A stretch of DNA of 13,646 nt, from assembly GCA_934668295.1 (NCBI GenBank), contig CAKUND010000041.1, positions 1 through 13,646 on the forward strand. Direction: 5' to 3'. Position 1 is the stretch's first letter. The number at the start of each line of letters is the position of its first letter. This document shows positions 13,363-13,646 of this stretch, piece after piece. Made by a program: the position numbers and the translations under genes. The notes under the pieces are model-generated. The model searched no databases. It was not told where the DNA came from and saw nothing but the letters and a program-made list of their open reading frames with translations. Source of the DNA: an uncultured Oscillospiraceae bacterium (lineage in GTDB: Bacteria; Bacillota; Clostridia; Oscillospirales; Oscillospiraceae).

Positions 13363-13646
13363 ATGGCAAATCAGGAAATGATCAGAATCCGCCTCAAGGC
13401 TTACGATCATCAGCTCATCGACGCCAGCGCCGAGAAGATCGTCGAAACCGCCAAGCGCAACGGCGCTTCCGTTTCCGGCCCCATCCCGCTGCCGACCAAG
13501 AAGGAGGTCGTCACCATCCTTCGCGCTGTTCATAAGTACAAGGACTCCCGTGAGCAGTTCGAGCGCAGAACCCACAAGAGACTGATCGATATTCTCAACC
13601 CCAACCAGAAGACTGTGGAAGCTCTCATGAGCCTCGACCTTCCCGC
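13363..13646 (+). CDS. rpsJ: 30S ribosomal protein S10, 3'-truncated by the window edge
   Basis: The first 94 codons of a protein usually about 100-105 residues long. The translation begins [20 protein letters not shown] and includes [39 protein letters not shown], the conserved S10 core. S10 is in the 30S head and, with NusB, also takes part in antitermination on rRNA operons. It is normally the first gene of the S10 operon (rpsJ, rplC, rplD and so on), which probably continues to the right. ATG 13363 is supported by AAGGAGG 11 nt upstream. Confidence 0.97.
   Translation, partial: MANQEMIRIRLKAYDHQLIDASAEKIVETAKRNGASVSGPIPLPTKKEVVTILRAVHKYKDSREQFERRTHKRLIDILNPNQKTVEALMSLDLP

Overview
This 13.6 kb window is ordinary chromosomal DNA of a GC-rich, low-redundancy Firmicute. 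The best fit is a class Clostridia gut-type bacterium of the Oscillospiraceae/Ruminococcaceae kind. That is an inference from gene content and style: MrnC beside RqcH, a CarD-family regulator, DUF523, a CHAP plus S-layer-homology exoprotein, strong AGGAGG ribosome sites, and palindromic repeats of the sort scattered through such genomes. I saw no tRNA, rRNA, CRISPR array, phage gene or transposase.

Layout. At the left edge a minus-strand ABC-transporter ATPase gene begins (1-70) behind a strong promoter and an odd hairpin-filled leader. A plus-strand pair follows (Nudix hydrolase, then DUF523), and a shared bidirectional terminator separates it from a minus-strand secreted CHAP/SLH protein. 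A divergent promoter region (about 2513-2657) also starts a plus-strand operon of overlapping genes: mrnC (Mini-RNase III, 23S rRNA maturation), rqcH (ribosome quality control) and a small cysteine-rich zinc-finger-like protein, closed by a terminator. Two single genes with their own likely promoters come next: a cytoplasmic SGNH hydrolase and a CarD-family regulator.

From 9428 back to 6603 runs a minus-strand operon: rimM, trmD, a sirtuin and a homocysteine S-methyltransferase domain protein. It joins ribosome/tRNA maturation genes to NAD- and one-carbon-metabolism enzymes. The trmD and sirtuin genes overlap by 47 nt, and the operon converges on the CarD gene with only 8 nt between them. Upstream of rimM lies a 650-nt non-coding island rich in inverted and direct repeats.

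To the right, trkA and trkH (potassium uptake) overlap by 8 nt on the plus strand and end at a terminator. A near-consensus promoter overlaps that terminator and starts a leader of about 270 nt carrying an internal intrinsic terminator, before rpsJ (ribosomal protein S10), the usual first gene of the S10 operon, which runs off the right edge.

I found no new multi-gene system. The items most worth a second look are the non-coding ones: the hairpin insert between a perfect ribosome site and the ATPase start, the repeat island with a compensatory stem change, and the rpsJ leader with its attenuator-like terminator.
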